Origin: UBA1444 sp964521625
GTDB taxonomy: Bacteria; Bacillota; Negativicutes; UBA1444
Direction: 5' to 3'
DNA: 64,000 nucleotides
NCBI GenBank assembly: GCA_964521625.1
Contig: CAZFSM010000005.1
Coordinates: 1-64,000, forward strand
The position numbers were made by a program, and so were the translations under genes. The notes under the pieces are model-generated. The model saw nothing but the letters and a program-made list of their open reading frames with translations, searched no databases and was not told the DNA's origin. Of the stretch, positions 40,530-49,712 are shown piece by piece (the stretch's first letter is position 1; the number at the start of each line of letters is the position of its first letter).

Positions 40530-42161
40530 ATGAGCATGTTCTGTTTTCAATGTCAGGAAACCGCCAAAGGTACGGGCTGCGAAGTCCGCGGCGTTTGCGG
40601 CAAAACCGAAGAAGTGGCGAAACTCCAGGATCTTTTGATTTATACGCTGAAAGGCATCGCCGAAATCGTAGTGAAAGGCAAACTGGATGTCAAGGAACTC
40701 GGCCCGACCAACCACGAAGTACTGAAAGGCCTGTTCATGACAATTACCAATGCCAATTTTGATCCGGCCGCCTTTGAAACCGAAATCAAAAAAATGCTCA
40801 CCCTGCGCAAAATGCTCAGAGCCAAAGTTTCTGTCGAGGCACTGCATGATGCGGCAACGTATGAAGTCAACTCAAAAGAAGCGATGCTGGAAAAAGCGGC
40901 CAGCGTCGGTGTGCTGGCGACCCAGAATGAAGATGTCCGTTCGCTGCGCGAAATGATCACCTATGGCCTGAAGGGCATGGCTGCCTATGCGCACCACGCC
41001 CTCAACATCGGCAAGGAAAACAACGAGCTGTATGCGTTCGTTTACGAAGCACTGGCAGCTACGCTTGATGACGGACTGACCGCGAGCGACCTGGTCGCTC
41101 TGACCCTGAAGACGGGCCAGTTCGGCGTGGCAGCAATGGCGCTGCTCGACGAGGCCAACACGACAAAGTATGGCAATCCGCAAATCACCGAAGTGAATCT
41201 CGGCGTGCGAGGCAATCCGGCAATCCTGATCTCCGGCCATGACCTGACCGATCTGGAACAATTGCTGGAACAGACCAAAGGCAGCGGCGTCGACGTCTAT
41301 ACCCACAGTGAAATGCTGCCGGCCCACTACTATCCGGCATTTAAAAAATATGACAATCTGGCTGGCAACTATGGCAACGCTTGGTGGAAACAAGTTGACG
41401 AATTTGTCTCGTTCAACGGGCCGATCCTGTTCACGACCAACTGTATCGTACCGCCGCGCAGCGAAGAAGTGCGGGCGCGGATCTTTACCACCGGCGCGTC
41501 TGGCTATCCCGGCTGCACACATATCCCGGCCGACGAAAATGGCAAAAAGGATTTCTCGGCTGTGATCGCCATGGCCAAGACGCTTAAGAGCCCGACTGAA
41601 ATCGAAACCGGTACGATTGTTGGCGGCTTTGCCCACGAGCAGGTGTTTGCCGTGGCCGACAAAGTGGTGGCGGCGGTCAAATCCGGCGCGATCAAAAAAT
41701 TCTTTGTCATGGCCGGCTGCGACGGCCGGATGAAGTCGCGCGAATACTTCACCGAGTTTGCTGAAAAACTGCCGAAGGATACGGTGATTTTGACAGCCGG
41801 CTGCGCCAAATATCGCTATAATAAACTGAAACTCGGCGACATCGGCGGCATTCCCCGCGTACTGGACGCCGGTCAGTGCAATGACTCCTACTCGCTGGCA
41901 GTTATCGCGCTGAAACTGAAAGAAGTGTTTGGTGTCGATGACATCAATAAACTGCCGATCGTCTTCAATATCGGCTGGTATGAGCAAAAAGCAGTCATCG
42001 TGCTGCTGGCGCTGCTGTATCTGGGCGTGAAGAATATTCATCTCGGGCCGACCCTGCCAGGCTTCCTGTCGCCCAATGTCGCTAAAGTGCTGGTAGAGAC
42101 CTTCGGTATCGCCGGGATCGGCACAGCCGACGATGACATTAAGCTATTCATGGGAGCATAA
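40530..42161 (+). CDS. hcp: Hydroxylamine reductase / hybrid cluster protein (class I)
   Basis: 543 residues. The N-terminal Cys5-x2-Cys8-x8-Cys17-x5-Cys23 pattern marks the [4Fe-4S]-type Hcp of anaerobes, unlike the wider spacing of the E. coli class. Full length excludes the shortened class III. Hcp reduces NO and/or hydroxylamine. ATG 40530 with GAGGAGG 8 bases upstream is chosen over an upstream ATG (40443). No hcr reductase gene follows. Divergent from nrfHA, fitting a nitrite-to-ammonium detoxification module. Confidence 0.94.
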   Translation: MSMFCFQCQETAKGTGCEVRGVCGKTEEVAKLQDLLIYTLKGIAEIVVKGKLDVKELGPTNHEVLKGLFMTITNANFDPAAFETEIKKMLTLRKMLRAKVSVEALHDAATYEVNSKEAMLEKAASVGVLATQNEDVRSLREMITYGLKGMAAYAHHALNIGKENNELYAFVYEALAATLDDGLTASDLVALTLKTGQFGVAAMALLDEANTTKYGNPQITEVNLGVRGNPAILISGHDLTDLEQLLEQTKGSGVDVYTHSEMLPAHYYPAFKKYDNLAGNYGNAWWKQVDEFVSFNGPILFTTNCIVPPRSEEVRARIFTTGASGYPGCTHIPADENGKKDFSAVIAMAKTLKSPTEIETGTIVGGFAHEQVFAVADKVVAAVKSGAIKKFFVMAGCDGRMKSREYFTEFAEKLPKDTVILTAGCAKYRYNKLKLGDIGGIPRVLDAGQCNDSYSLAVIALKLKEVFGVDDINKLPIVFNIGWYEQKAVIVLLALLYLGVKNIHLGPTLPGFLSPNVAKVLVETFGIAGIGTADDDIKLFMGA

Positions 42162-42196
42162 GCGACAGAAACAGAAAAAAGCATAACATAATAAGT

Positions 42197-42238
42197 AAAA
42201 AGAGCCGGGCGAAATTTCAATTTTCGTCCGGCTCTTTA
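42197..42238. terminator. Bidirectional terminator between hcp and the histidine kinase gene
   Basis: AAAGAGCCGG (42199-42208) pairs with CCGGCTCTTT (42228-42237), with extra inner pairing of CGAAA and TTTCG. A and T tracts flank it on both sides of convergent genes. Confidence 0.85.
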
Positions 42239-42243
42239 TTTCT

Positions 42244-43791
42244 TTATTCTGCCGCAACAGCAGTTTTAAATTCCAGTTCGATCAGCGTGCCTGCGCCAGG
42301 CTCACTGGTTACGCTGACAGTCGCTTTGTGCAGGTCGATGATTTGACGGGCGATGGCCAGGCCCAACCCGGCGCCACTCTCATCCTGCTGATGCGATTTG
42401 TCGACTTTATAGAAGCGTTCCCAGATGAAGGGAAGATCCTCTGCCGGAATGCCGAGGCCGCTATCTTGAACCCGGCAACACACGGCGCCGGCTTCTGTCT
42501 GCTGTAGCGACAGAGTGACTGCACCGCCGGCCGGCGTATACTTTACCGCGTTATCGGTCAGGATCAGCAGCAATTGGATCAGCCGGTCCCGGTCACCCTG
42601 AACGGGCGGCAAATCTGGGCCGATTTCGACTTGCAGATTGATTTGTTTGGCTTCGGCCAGTGGCAACATCATCTGCTGCACATGCCGGATGACTTCGACC
42701 AGCCGAACGCTGGCAAAACTTTGGCCCGCTTCGGCGGTCTGCAGTTTGCTCAGCTCCAGCAGGCTTTTGATCAGGCGCTCCAGCCGGACGGCTTCGTCGC
42801 GGACCATCTGCAGCGAACTGACGACTTGGGCTTGATCGCTGGCGGTTCCATCGACAATCGCTTCGGAGTAACCGCGAATGATCGTCAGCGGCGTGCGCAG
42901 TTCGTGCGAGACATTGGCGATAAAATCGCGTCGCAGTTTTTCGGTCTTGGCTGCTTCCAGCATGAATTGGCCCAGATCTTCGGCCAGTTGGTTGATTGAA
43001 CCGCCCAGTCGACCGATTTCGTCGTTGCTGTCGACCTGTACCCGAACGCTGTAGTCACCTTTGGCGATTGCGCCGGTTGTCGACTGCATGGCGCGTAGCG
43101 GACGGACCAGACTGCGTGTCAAGAACTGAACGACGACAAACGACAGCAAGATGCCGGCCAAAGCGCCCAGGCCGATAAACCAGTAGATGTGACGCAAAAA
43201 ATCGTTGACAGCTGCGACCGGCGAATTGATTACAACCGCGCCGTCGACTTTGCCATTGCTTAGGATGATTGGCACGCCGACGACGACCATGCGTTCTTCA
43301 TACACCGGGTGAACGATCACTTTGCTCCACAGTTCACCGCGATAGACCGCATCCAGTTCACTGGTCAGGCTACGCAGCGCACCCTGCATCAACGGACCGC
43401 TGCCGGGATTGCGCCCCATGCCGCCACCCATCTGTCCACCCATGCCGCTGCCACGACCCTGTCCCATGCCGCCGCGCTGCGAGCCACCAGCTGCTCCCAG
43501 TGAAAAGCCGAGCGGTTGGCGATTGGCGTCGAGTACCCAGATGCGGGAGTCGAGCAGCGTATCCATGTCACTGAGAATTTCGTTCAAACTTGTCTTTGGC
43601 GAGGGGGTCTCCTTGAAGGCGGCGATTTTTTTTGCCAACTCACTGCCTTTTTGCGTCAGGTCCTGTTGTTTTTCCGTCAGCATCCGGTCGCGGATAAACA
43701 GGGAAGAGCTCCAAAAGATGGCAACCAGCACCACCGTAATGACCAACATGAAGGCAGCGACCAATTTTGCCTGAAACGACCATTTTTTCAT
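42244..43791 (-). CDS. Sensor histidine kinase with Met/Gly-rich extracytoplasmic loop
   Basis: 515 residues: transmembrane helix 10-33, extracytoplasmic sensor region (about 34-200), second helix about 203-225, HAMP, HisKA with phospho-acceptor His296 (NVSHELRTPL) and a HATPase_c domain with DNAVKYTP, GLGIP and GAGLGLAI. The sensor domain contains a low-complexity insert at about 99-132, rich in Gly and Met with GGMGQG, GGQMGGGMG and similar units. Met-rich loops often bind Cu(I)/Ag(I), but that is only a possibility here. ATG overlaps the regulator gene by 4 bases. Confidence 0.92.
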   Translation of the reverse strand: MKKWSFQAKLVAAFMLVITVVLVAIFWSSSLFIRDRMLTEKQQDLTQKGSELAKKIAAFKETPSPKTSLNEILSDMDTLLDSRIWVLDANRQPLGFSLGAAGGSQRGGMGQGRGSGMGGQMGGGMGRNPGSGPLMQGALRSLTSELDAVYRGELWSKVIVHPVYEERMVVVGVPIILSNGKVDGAVVINSPVAAVNDFLRHIYWFIGLGALAGILLSFVVVQFLTRSLVRPLRAMQSTTGAIAKGDYSVRVQVDSNDEIGRLGGSINQLAEDLGQFMLEAAKTEKLRRDFIANVSHELRTPLTIIRGYSEAIVDGTASDQAQVVSSLQMVRDEAVRLERLIKSLLELSKLQTAEAGQSFASVRLVEVIRHVQQMMLPLAEAKQINLQVEIGPDLPPVQGDRDRLIQLLLILTDNAVKYTPAGGAVTLSLQQTEAGAVCCRVQDSGLGIPAEDLPFIWERFYKVDKSHQQDESGAGLGLAIARQIIDLHKATVSVTSEPGAGTLIELEFKTAVAAE

Positions 43792-44522
43792 GGTAGCACC
43801 TGCGCCCCGACGGTTGTTTCAAAGCGATAGCCGATACCCCAGATGGTGGCGATTTTCCAGCTGGGGCAGCAACCATCATTCAGTTTTTGCCGCAGCCGCT
43901 GGATATGGATGTCGACCGTGCGGGAGTCGCCTGCCGTGTCCATGCCCCAGACGGACTGCAACAGGTTTTCCCGCGAAAAGACATGACCGGCGTGGCTGGC
44001 CAGCGTATGCAGTAAATCAAATTCCTTGGCGGTGAGTTCTTTTTCCACGCCGTCAATCCGGACTGAACGCGACTGCGGATCGATCACCAGCATGCAGTGC
44101 TGGACGGCAGGAATCACGGTTGGTTCTTTTTCTGGTTTTGTTGATCGGTCAGCGGCAGGACGGCGGCGCAGAATAGCGCGGACTCGGGAGACGACTTCTT
44201 GCGGATTGAATGGCTTTTCCACGTAATCGTCAGCGCCGCTGTCAAAGGCAAGCAGCTTGTCGTCTGCTTCGGTTCGGGCGGTGAGCAGCAGGATAGGCGT
44301 CGCGCCAAGTTTGCGAATCTGGCGGCAGGTTTCCAGCCCATCCAGTACCGGCATCATGATGTCGAGCACGATCAGGTCCGGTTTTTCCTGCTGCCACTGC
44401 AACAAGGCTTCAAGGCCGTTTTCTGCTTCGCTGACGCAGAAATCGGCCTTTTCCAGATACAGACGCAACAGTTTACGGATGCGCGCATCGTCATCGACGA
44501 TCAGAATTTTTTGTTTTTCCAT
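43788..44522 (-). CDS. OmpR-family response regulator
   Basis: 244 residues: receiver domain with acidic pocket DDD (10-12), phospho-acceptor Asp54 (LDIMMP) and conserved Lys in the EKPFNP segment, then a winged-helix DNA-binding domain ending in GIGYRFE. ATG 44522 after GAAGGG is chosen; a longer upstream reading adds 16 unlikely residues. Partner of the coupled histidine kinase. Probably controls the Met/Gly-rich secreted protein gene just upstream. Confidence 0.93.
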   Translation of the reverse strand: MEKQKILIVDDDARIRKLLRLYLEKADFCVSEAENGLEALLQWQQEKPDLIVLDIMMPVLDGLETCRQIRKLGATPILLLTARTEADDKLLAFDSGADDYVEKPFNPQEVVSRVRAILRRRPAADRSTKPEKEPTVIPAVQHCMLVIDPQSRSVRIDGVEKELTAKEFDLLHTLASHAGHVFSRENLLQSVWGMDTAGDSRTVDIHIQRLRQKLNDGCCPSWKIATIWGIGYRFETTVGAQVLP

Positions 44523-44603
44523 CAGGCAACCCTTCTTGATGTGAACAGTGACGAAGATTGCCAAACGCATTCTTCGCCACTATCCGCAGATTGATTATTT
44601 CGT

Positions 44604-45194
44604 TTAGATGCGGGGACAGCCGCCAGCTCCGCCGCCTGCGCCGCCACGTCCCATGCCTTTGCCGCCGCCCATGCCGCGACCGCCACCCATCGGACCAAAG
44701 CCGTTTTCCAGCTTGTAGTTAAAGTGATCCTGCATGCGCTGGATTTGATTATCGGCTTGGGCTTGGGTGATTTGGCCGGAGGCTACAGAAGAAGCCAATG
44801 CGTCTTTGCGGATTGCCAGGCGTTGCTCAAATAGTTTCTTCATTTCGACTTTCTGCTCGTCGGTCAGTTTCGCGCCTTGCATTGCGCCGGGGGCCACCAG
44901 ATTGTTCTTGGCGCGGAATGCCTGTGCGGCTTCCATCGCTTTGATTCTGGCATCAGCCTGCTCCTGGGTCATCGCGCCGGATTTGACCAGATTGCCGATA
45001 TACTCTTTGTGCAGTTGCAGGTTTTTTTCCTGCCAGACTTTCCAATCGGCGAGTTGCTGTTCGCTGAGCTGCGCCGGTACTTGTCCCTGTGGTCCCATAC
45101 CCATGCCGCCGCCCATTGGGCCGGCCATCGACACAGACGCCAGCGAGATTACCAGAAGCGCCACTGCTAAAGTTGCGATTGATTTCTTGTTCAT
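44604..45194 (-). CDS. Secreted DUF2680 (YckD-like) protein with Met/Gly-rich ends
   Basis: 196 residues. Signal peptide (about 1-24), a short GGGMGMG-type segment, two DUF2680-like helical repeats (LSEQQLADW to about 95, and LTDEQKVEM to about 160, each with a QITQAQAD/AMTQEQAD turn), then a Gly/Met/Arg-rich tail ending in CPRI. Related two-helix repeats occur in metal-responsive envelope proteins such as CpxP/Spy only by general design. Lies 81 bases upstream of the response regulator gene on the same strand. GGGGGAAA site before the ATG. Confidence 0.75.
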   Translation of the reverse strand: MNKKSIATLAVALLVISLASVSMAGPMGGGMGMGPQGQVPAQLSEQQLADWKVWQEKNLQLHKEYIGNLVKSGAMTQEQADARIKAMEAAQAFRAKNNLVAPGAMQGAKLTDEQKVEMKKLFEQRLAIRKDALASSVASGQITQAQADNQIQRMQDHFNYKLENGFGPMGGGRGMGGGKGMGRGGAGGGAGGCPRI

Positions 45195-45421
45195 TTAATT
45201 TTCCCCCTTATACTTATGAGCTTTTTTGATGCAGCGTTTTTTGCTGTTATTCATAGTATAAAGGCTAAGTTTTTCAAAAGAATGTCTTATTTGTAACAAA
45301 AGTGTGAAATCGTAATTTGCCTGATGCGTTGATAATTAAAAGGGTTCATGATTATGTCACAACTTCGCCATGGACTAGTCACACCTAAATAGTATCATAT
45401 TCTCAAAGGATGGTGATCGAG

Positions 45422-45688
45422 ATGACAAAACAATTCGTGTTCAGCCTAATGCTGATGGTCAGTCTCATCGCTCCGATCAGTTTAGGATCCATGGAAGCAG
45501 CTCACGGTGAAGCGGTGTTGGCGCCGACCAATCTCCTTAACCCGTATGCAAGTGAATCAGAGGTTGATGTCATAACCGAAACAGATGAGTTGGCTGATCT
45601 GTTGGACAGCTTTTCGCAGTGGTTGGATAAATTCCTCGCCTCGGATGCGACCCGCAATACATCCGTTATATCCATTTGGAATCATTGA
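45422..45688 (+). CDS. Small secreted hypothetical protein
   Basis: 88 residues from ATG 45422 (an ATG at 45410 sits on the AAAGGA ribosome site). Hydrophobic signal-like start (about 6-22), then an acidic low-complexity part. No family recognised. It is divergent from the DUF2680 gene and may share its regulatory region. Expression is uncertain. Confidence 0.45.
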   Translation: MTKQFVFSLMLMVSLIAPISLGSMEAAHGEAVLAPTNLLNPYASESEVDVITETDELADLLDSFSQWLDKFLASDATRNTSVISIWNH

Positions 45689-45728
45689 CCGGCGTTTGAT
45701 ATAAATTGAATTCTCTGGAATTTCTTGT

Positions 45729-46733
45729 TTACATCAGTAAGTAACTAAAGGCGTTAAAGGTATAACCGATGATGATAATTCCCAGGGTTACGACGCCGAC
45801 AAAAACGCCGAGTAGTTTTGGTTTCACAACTTTTTTCAACATAATCATTGAGGGCAGGGAAAGGGCAGTGACCCCCATCATGAAGGACAGGGCTGTGCCC
45901 AGTCCGACGCCTTTTGCCACCAGTGCTTCAGCGATTGGCAGGGTGCCAAAGATGTCGGCATACATCGGCACGCCGACCAGGGTTGCGACAAGCACGGAAT
46001 ACCATTTGTCCTGCCCCAGCACGGCGGAAATGATCGATTCCGGTATCCAGTTGTGGATGGCGGCGCCAATACCCACGCCGATCAGGATGTAGAGCCAGAC
46101 TTTGTTGATGATCTCCAGCACCTGGTCTTTGGCGAACATCAACCGATCCTGGGTCGTCAATACTTCTTCGTCCATTTCAACCATTTTGCTTTTGAACACA
46201 AAAGGTTCGACATATTGCTCCATTCCGGCTTTGCTGATGACGGTACCGCCAATGACTGCCAGGATCAGGCCGACGATCACATAGGCAATCGCAATTTTCC
46301 AGTTGAAGATGCCGGCCAGCAAAACGACGGATGCCAAATCGACGAGCGGGGACGAAATTAAAAAAGAAAACGTGACGCCAATCGGCAGTCCGGCGTTGGT
46401 AAAGCCGATGAACAAGGGAATCGACGAACAGGAGCAAAACGGCGTGACCGTGCCGAGAAGAGCAGCCAGGATGTTGGCTGATACCCCGTTAAAGCGTCCA
46501 AGAATTTTGCGCGTCCGCTCCGGCGGAAAGAAGCTTTGCACGTAGGATATAGCGAAGATCAGCACTGAAAGCAGGATGAAAATTTTCACCACATCATAGA
46601 TGAAAAAGTGAATGCTGCCACCGAGTTTTTCCTTGGTACTGAGGCCGAATCCCTGCTCGACCAGTAATGTAACCAGATTGAACAGCCATTCCATTTTGAG
46701 CAGTTGATTATTTAACCATTCGAGTATTATCAT
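45729..46733 (-). CDS. ArsP/COG0701-type permease
   Basis: 334-residue membrane protein with about eight helices, of the permease family that includes the organoarsenical exporter ArsP. The conserved TPFCSCSSIPLFIGF motif lies near residues 98-112, and a long cytoplasmic loop separates the two halves. Divergent from arsR 47029, which probably represses both. The substrate (trivalent organoarsenical or another soft-metal compound) is inferred from context. Similar in layout to the permease at 57.8 kb. Confidence 0.85.
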   Translation of the reverse strand: MIILEWLNNQLLKMEWLFNLVTLLVEQGFGLSTKEKLGGSIHFFIYDVVKIFILLSVLIFAISYVQSFFPPERTRKILGRFNGVSANILAALLGTVTPFCSCSSIPLFIGFTNAGLPIGVTFSFLISSPLVDLASVVLLAGIFNWKIAIAYVIVGLILAVIGGTVISKAGMEQYVEPFVFKSKMVEMDEEVLTTQDRLMFAKDQVLEIINKVWLYILIGVGIGAAIHNWIPESIISAVLGQDKWYSVLVATLVGVPMYADIFGTLPIAEALVAKGVGLGTALSFMMGVTALSLPSMIMLKKVVKPKLLGVFVGVVTLGIIIIGYTFNAFSYLLM

Positions 46734-46836
46734 CAGAGCAACTCCTAGCGTTCATAACTCAGTCGATTTATCGGCTTGCCTTAACCACTTCCGCCATCCG
46801 TGATACGCTGGCGGGTGACAAGGGCGGTAATTTATC

Positions 46837-46865
46837 TTATATCATATTAAAATATATTTATATAA
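46837..46865. promoter_or_regulatory. AT-rich imperfect palindrome, candidate ArsR operator
   Basis: TTATAT (46837-46842) mirrors ATATAA (46860-46865) around an AT-rich core between the divergent permease and arsR genes. ArsR-family operators are typically AT-rich 12-2-12-like palindromes. Part of it (TATCATAT) recurs before the second arsR gene (57361-57368). Confidence 0.4.
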
Positions 46866-47028
46866 AATGCAAGCGGGTTAGTAATGAACTATTCACGTTG
46901 ACATCAGTTTGTATATGTTTATAATCAAATATAAGAATTTAATTATGGCTTGTTTGATTCTTGCATCTACAGTGCTTGGAGTAACGATGAGTGTTTGCAA
47001 CGCTCAGAATATAGATGGAGGTGCTTTT

Positions 47029-47373
47029 TTGGAATTGGTCGATGTACTGAAAGCCCTGGCCGATGAGACCAGACTGCGAATTTTGCATGTGCTCTTCCAG
47101 GAATCCTTGTGCGTCTGTGATTTGGAAGATGTGCTCAAACTTAGCCAGTCCAACGCGTCACGGCATTTGACGAAACTGCGGCATTGTCGGCTGATTGTCG
47201 CGGAAAAACAGGCCCAATGGGTCTATTACCGGATCAATGAGAAACTTTTGGCGGAGCAGCCATTTGTCAGGACATTACTAGAACAGGAATTGGGCAAAAG
47301 TGCAAAATATCAGCAGGATTTGTCAAAGCTACGCCAGTACCGGGATCAGGGCGGCGGCTGCGGCGTACGGTAA
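47029..47373 (+). CDS. arsR: ArsR-family metalloregulator 1
   Basis: 114 residues. Winged-helix repressor with the ArsR metal-binding box ESLCVCDLE (Cys28, Cys30) that binds As(III)/Sb(III), and a recognition helix around SQSNASRHLTKLR. TTG 47029 with GGAGG 7 bases upstream fits the family length; a longer upstream reading from 46909 adds an implausible hydrophobic extension. The C-terminus GGGCG adds a third Cys. First gene of the acr3 operon. Confidence 0.88.
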   Translation: MELVDVLKALADETRLRILHVLFQESLCVCDLEDVLKLSQSNASRHLTKLRHCRLIVAEKQAQWVYYRINEKLLAEQPFVRTLLEQELGKSAKYQQDLSKLRQYRDQGGGCGVR

Positions 47374-47399
47374 AATAGTTATGCAGAGGAGGCAATAGC

Positions 47400-48455
47400 A
47401 TGGCAGCACCAAAGCAATTATCGTTTCTTGATCGGTTCCTGACATTGTGGATATTCGTCGCGATGGCGATTGGCGTGGCGATCGGCTATGGGTTCCCAGG
47501 GGTGGCGGCCTGGCTGGATGCGCTTTCGATCGGCACGACGTCGATTCCGATTGCGATCGGCCTGATCGTGATGATGTATCCGCCGCTGGCGAAGGTGAAG
47601 TACGAGGAACTGGGGAAAGTATTCCGCAACGGCAAGGTGGTGACCCTGTCGCTGGTGCAGAACTGGATCATCGGGCCGATTTTGATGTTTGCCCTGGCGA
47701 TCATCTTCCTGCCGGATATGCCGGAGTATATGGTGGGGTTGATTTTGATCGGTCTGGCCCGCTGCATCGCGATGGTGATCATCTGGAACTCGCTGGCCGA
47801 TGGCGATAACGAATATGCGGCGGCCCTGGTGGCCCTTAACTCGATTTTTCAGTTGTTTTTGTATTCATTCTTCGCCTACTTTTTCATCAGCGTACTGCCC
47901 GGTTGGATCGGCTTCAAAGGCATGACCATCCAGGTGTCGATGAAAGACGTTGCAATGAGTGTGGCGATCTACCTGGGCATTCCTTTTGTCGCCGGATTTC
48001 TGACGCGGCAATTCCTGCTGCCGGCCAAAGGGCGCGACTGGTACGAAAACCATTTCATTCCCAAAATCAGCCCGCTGGCGCTGATTTCCCTGTTGTTCAC
48101 GATTGTGATCATGTTTTCGCTGAAAGGCAGTTATATCGTGAAGCTGCCGATGGATGTGGTGCGGATCGCGATTCCGCTGATTATTTACTTTGCCATCATG
48201 TTTGCCGTATCTTTCTATATGAGCTGGCGGCTTGGCGTGAACTACGAGCAGACCACGACGCTGTCGTTTACGGCGGCCAGCAACAATTTTGAACTGGCGA
48301 TCGCGGTGGCGGTGGCGATCTTCGGCATCAACTCCGGGCAGGCCTTCGCCGCGGTCATCGGCCCACTGATCGAGGTGCCGGTGATGATTGCCCTGGTCAA
48401 TGTGGCGCTGCATTTTCGCGGTGCGTTCAAAAAGAATCGGTGGAGTATGCGTTGA
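47400..48455 (+). CDS. Acr3-family arsenite efflux transporter
   Basis: 351 residues, ten helices, with the Acr3 signature GLARCIAMVIIWN (essential Cys near residue 121) and FTAASNNFELAIAVA near the C-terminus. Exports As(OH)3 by exchange with protons. ATG 47400 after GAGGAGG, 26 bases downstream of arsR. Often named arsB or acr3 in databases. Confidence 0.95.
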   Translation: MAAPKQLSFLDRFLTLWIFVAMAIGVAIGYGFPGVAAWLDALSIGTTSIPIAIGLIVMMYPPLAKVKYEELGKVFRNGKVVTLSLVQNWIIGPILMFALAIIFLPDMPEYMVGLILIGLARCIAMVIIWNSLADGDNEYAAALVALNSIFQLFLYSFFAYFFISVLPGWIGFKGMTIQVSMKDVAMSVAIYLGIPFVAGFLTRQFLLPAKGRDWYENHFIPKISPLALISLLFTIVIMFSLKGSYIVKLPMDVVRIAIPLIIYFAIMFAVSFYMSWRLGVNYEQTTTLSFTAASNNFELAIAVAVAIFGINSGQAFAAVIGPLIEVPVMIALVNVALHFRGAFKKNRWSMR

Positions 48456-48458
48456 ACC

Positions 48459-49019
48459 ATGGAAAAATGTTCATTAGACTTTGAACAGATTTATCTGAAA
48501 TTTTATCCGCCAATCCACCGCTACCTGATTCGGTTTGTTGGCCCGAAGGAAGCGGAAGATTTGGCGCAGGAAGTGTTCATCAGGGCCGGACAGTCGCTGG
48601 ACGCGTTCCGCAGCGAGGCGCAGGTCTCAACCTGGTTGTACCGGATTGCGACTAATGCAGCCATCGACCGGATGCGCCAGCCTACCTTCCAGCGGAAAAT
48701 TAACTGTTCGCCAATAGAACCGGAATTGGCCGGCGACGGGCAATCGCTGGAAAATGACGCCCTGCGGCGGGCGACAAACGACTGTATTCGCGGTGTTATC
48801 GACGGCTTGCCGGAAAACTACCGTATGCCGGTGATTCTGAGCGAACTGCAGGGGTTGTCGAATCAGCAGATTGCCGATGTGCTGGGACTGAGCCTGGACG
48901 TGGTCAAAGTTCGCCTGCACCGCGGCAAAGCGAGATTGAAGCAGGAGTTGCAGAACCACTGTCAATTTTCGCGCGATGAGAGGAATGAACTGACCTGTGA
49001 TCCGAAGAAAATGTCATAG
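48459..49019 (+). CDS. ECF-type RNA polymerase sigma factor in the ars operon
   Basis: 186 residues. Sigma-2 region with DLAQEVFIRA and STWLYRIATNAAIDRMR; sigma-4 region with LPENYRMPVILSELQGLSNQQIADVLGLS and VKVRLHRGKARL. The C-terminal tail RDERNELTCDPKK contains a Cys beyond sigma-4. The start lies 3 bases after the acr3 stop, so it is co-transcribed with arsenite efflux genes. No anti-sigma factor gene follows, suggesting control by operon induction or direct metal sensing. Confidence 0.88.
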   Translation: MEKCSLDFEQIYLKFYPPIHRYLIRFVGPKEAEDLAQEVFIRAGQSLDAFRSEAQVSTWLYRIATNAAIDRMRQPTFQRKINCSPIEPELAGDGQSLENDALRRATNDCIRGVIDGLPENYRMPVILSELQGLSNQQIADVLGLSLDVVKVRLHRGKARLKQELQNHCQFSRDERNELTCDPKKMS

Positions 49020-49073
49020 TGAAACGCTGATTTAATCACGAATGCAAAAGGAAACACTGACCCCAATTGCACC

Positions 49074-49114
49074 AAAGCCGTTGCGTCTGCAAATGACTGC
49101 AACGGCTTTTTTTT
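49074..49114 (+). terminator. Intrinsic terminator after the ECF sigma gene
   Basis: AAAGCCGTTGC (49074-49084) pairs with GCAACGGCTTT (49099-49109), followed by a T run. Confidence 0.85.
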
Positions 49115-49177
49115 GCTGCAGGTGTATCTTTTTGGCCGCCGGTTTCGTCTAAAGCAATGAAGGGAGGTGAATACGAG

Positions 49178-49453
49178 ATGAGTTTAAATAACAGAGAGAC
49201 TGCGCTGATTTCTATCGGAGTATCGGTCGGAGTCAATTGTCAGCCCTGTCTGCTGCATTGCGTAGCTGAGGCCAGGAAAATAGGGATAACAAAACAGGAA
49301 ATGCGGGAGGCGGTCAATGTCGGCAAGGTCGTGCGAAGTGGCGCGATAAATAAAATGAACCGCTATATTGACGAACTATTGGAGGATGCAGCCGCCGTTT
49401 CTGAACCGGTAGACAGCGGTTGTGGCTGTGGCTGCGTTGGAGCAGAAAAATAA
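49178..49453 (+). CDS. Carboxymuconolactone decarboxylase-like (AhpD-fold) protein
   Basis: 91 residues of the CMD/AhpD-like family: helical, with a CQPCLLHC redox-type motif near residues 23-30 and a MREAVNVGKVVRSGAI segment. The tail has a CGCGC cluster that could bind metal. ATG 49178 after GGGAGGTG; ATG 49157 is an alternative. Small CMD proteins are common near arsenic genes; the enzymatic role there is not settled. Confidence 0.8.
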   Translation: MSLNNRETALISIGVSVGVNCQPCLLHCVAEARKIGITKQEMREAVNVGKVVRSGAINKMNRYIDELLEDAAAVSEPVDSGCGCGCVGAEK

Positions 49454-49474
49454 GTGTGGAAAGAGGTGAGATAA

Positions 49475-49702
49475 ATGGGCTGGGGCCCTTATTGGGGAAT
49501 GAATCCGGGTTTTCCTTGGTTTATGTTGATTATGCCGGTGTTATGTTTGGGGATGGTGTTCTTCTTTTGCCGGATCGGATTTCGCCGCGATCAGGGGAGA
49601 GCGTCAACCTGTTGGAGTCGCTGGAATCATCATGATGGGCTGGCTGACGAAGTTGTTGCACTGCGCAAAGAAGTGGAACTGTTGAAACAAAAAAATCGAT
49701 AA
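49475..49702 (+). CDS. Small membrane protein with coiled-coil tail
   Basis: 75 residues: aromatic N-terminus (MGWGPYWGM), one transmembrane helix (about 13-33, including LIMPVLCLGMVFFFC) and a charged helical tail ending in a short coiled coil (EVVALRKEVELLKQK). GAGGTGAG site before the ATG, 21 bases after the CMD gene. No family recognised. Part of the ars-linked unit. Confidence 0.7.
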   Translation: MGWGPYWGMNPGFPWFMLIMPVLCLGMVFFFCRIGFRRDQGRASTCWSRWNHHDGLADEVVALRKEVELLKQKNR

Positions 49703-49712
49703 TGGAGGCAAA

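Noticed and set aside
40812..42041. Long minus-strand frames opposite hcp (for example 40872-42041, 389 codons)
   Set aside because: Shadow of the strongly biased third positions of hcp; no motif, and hcp is certain.
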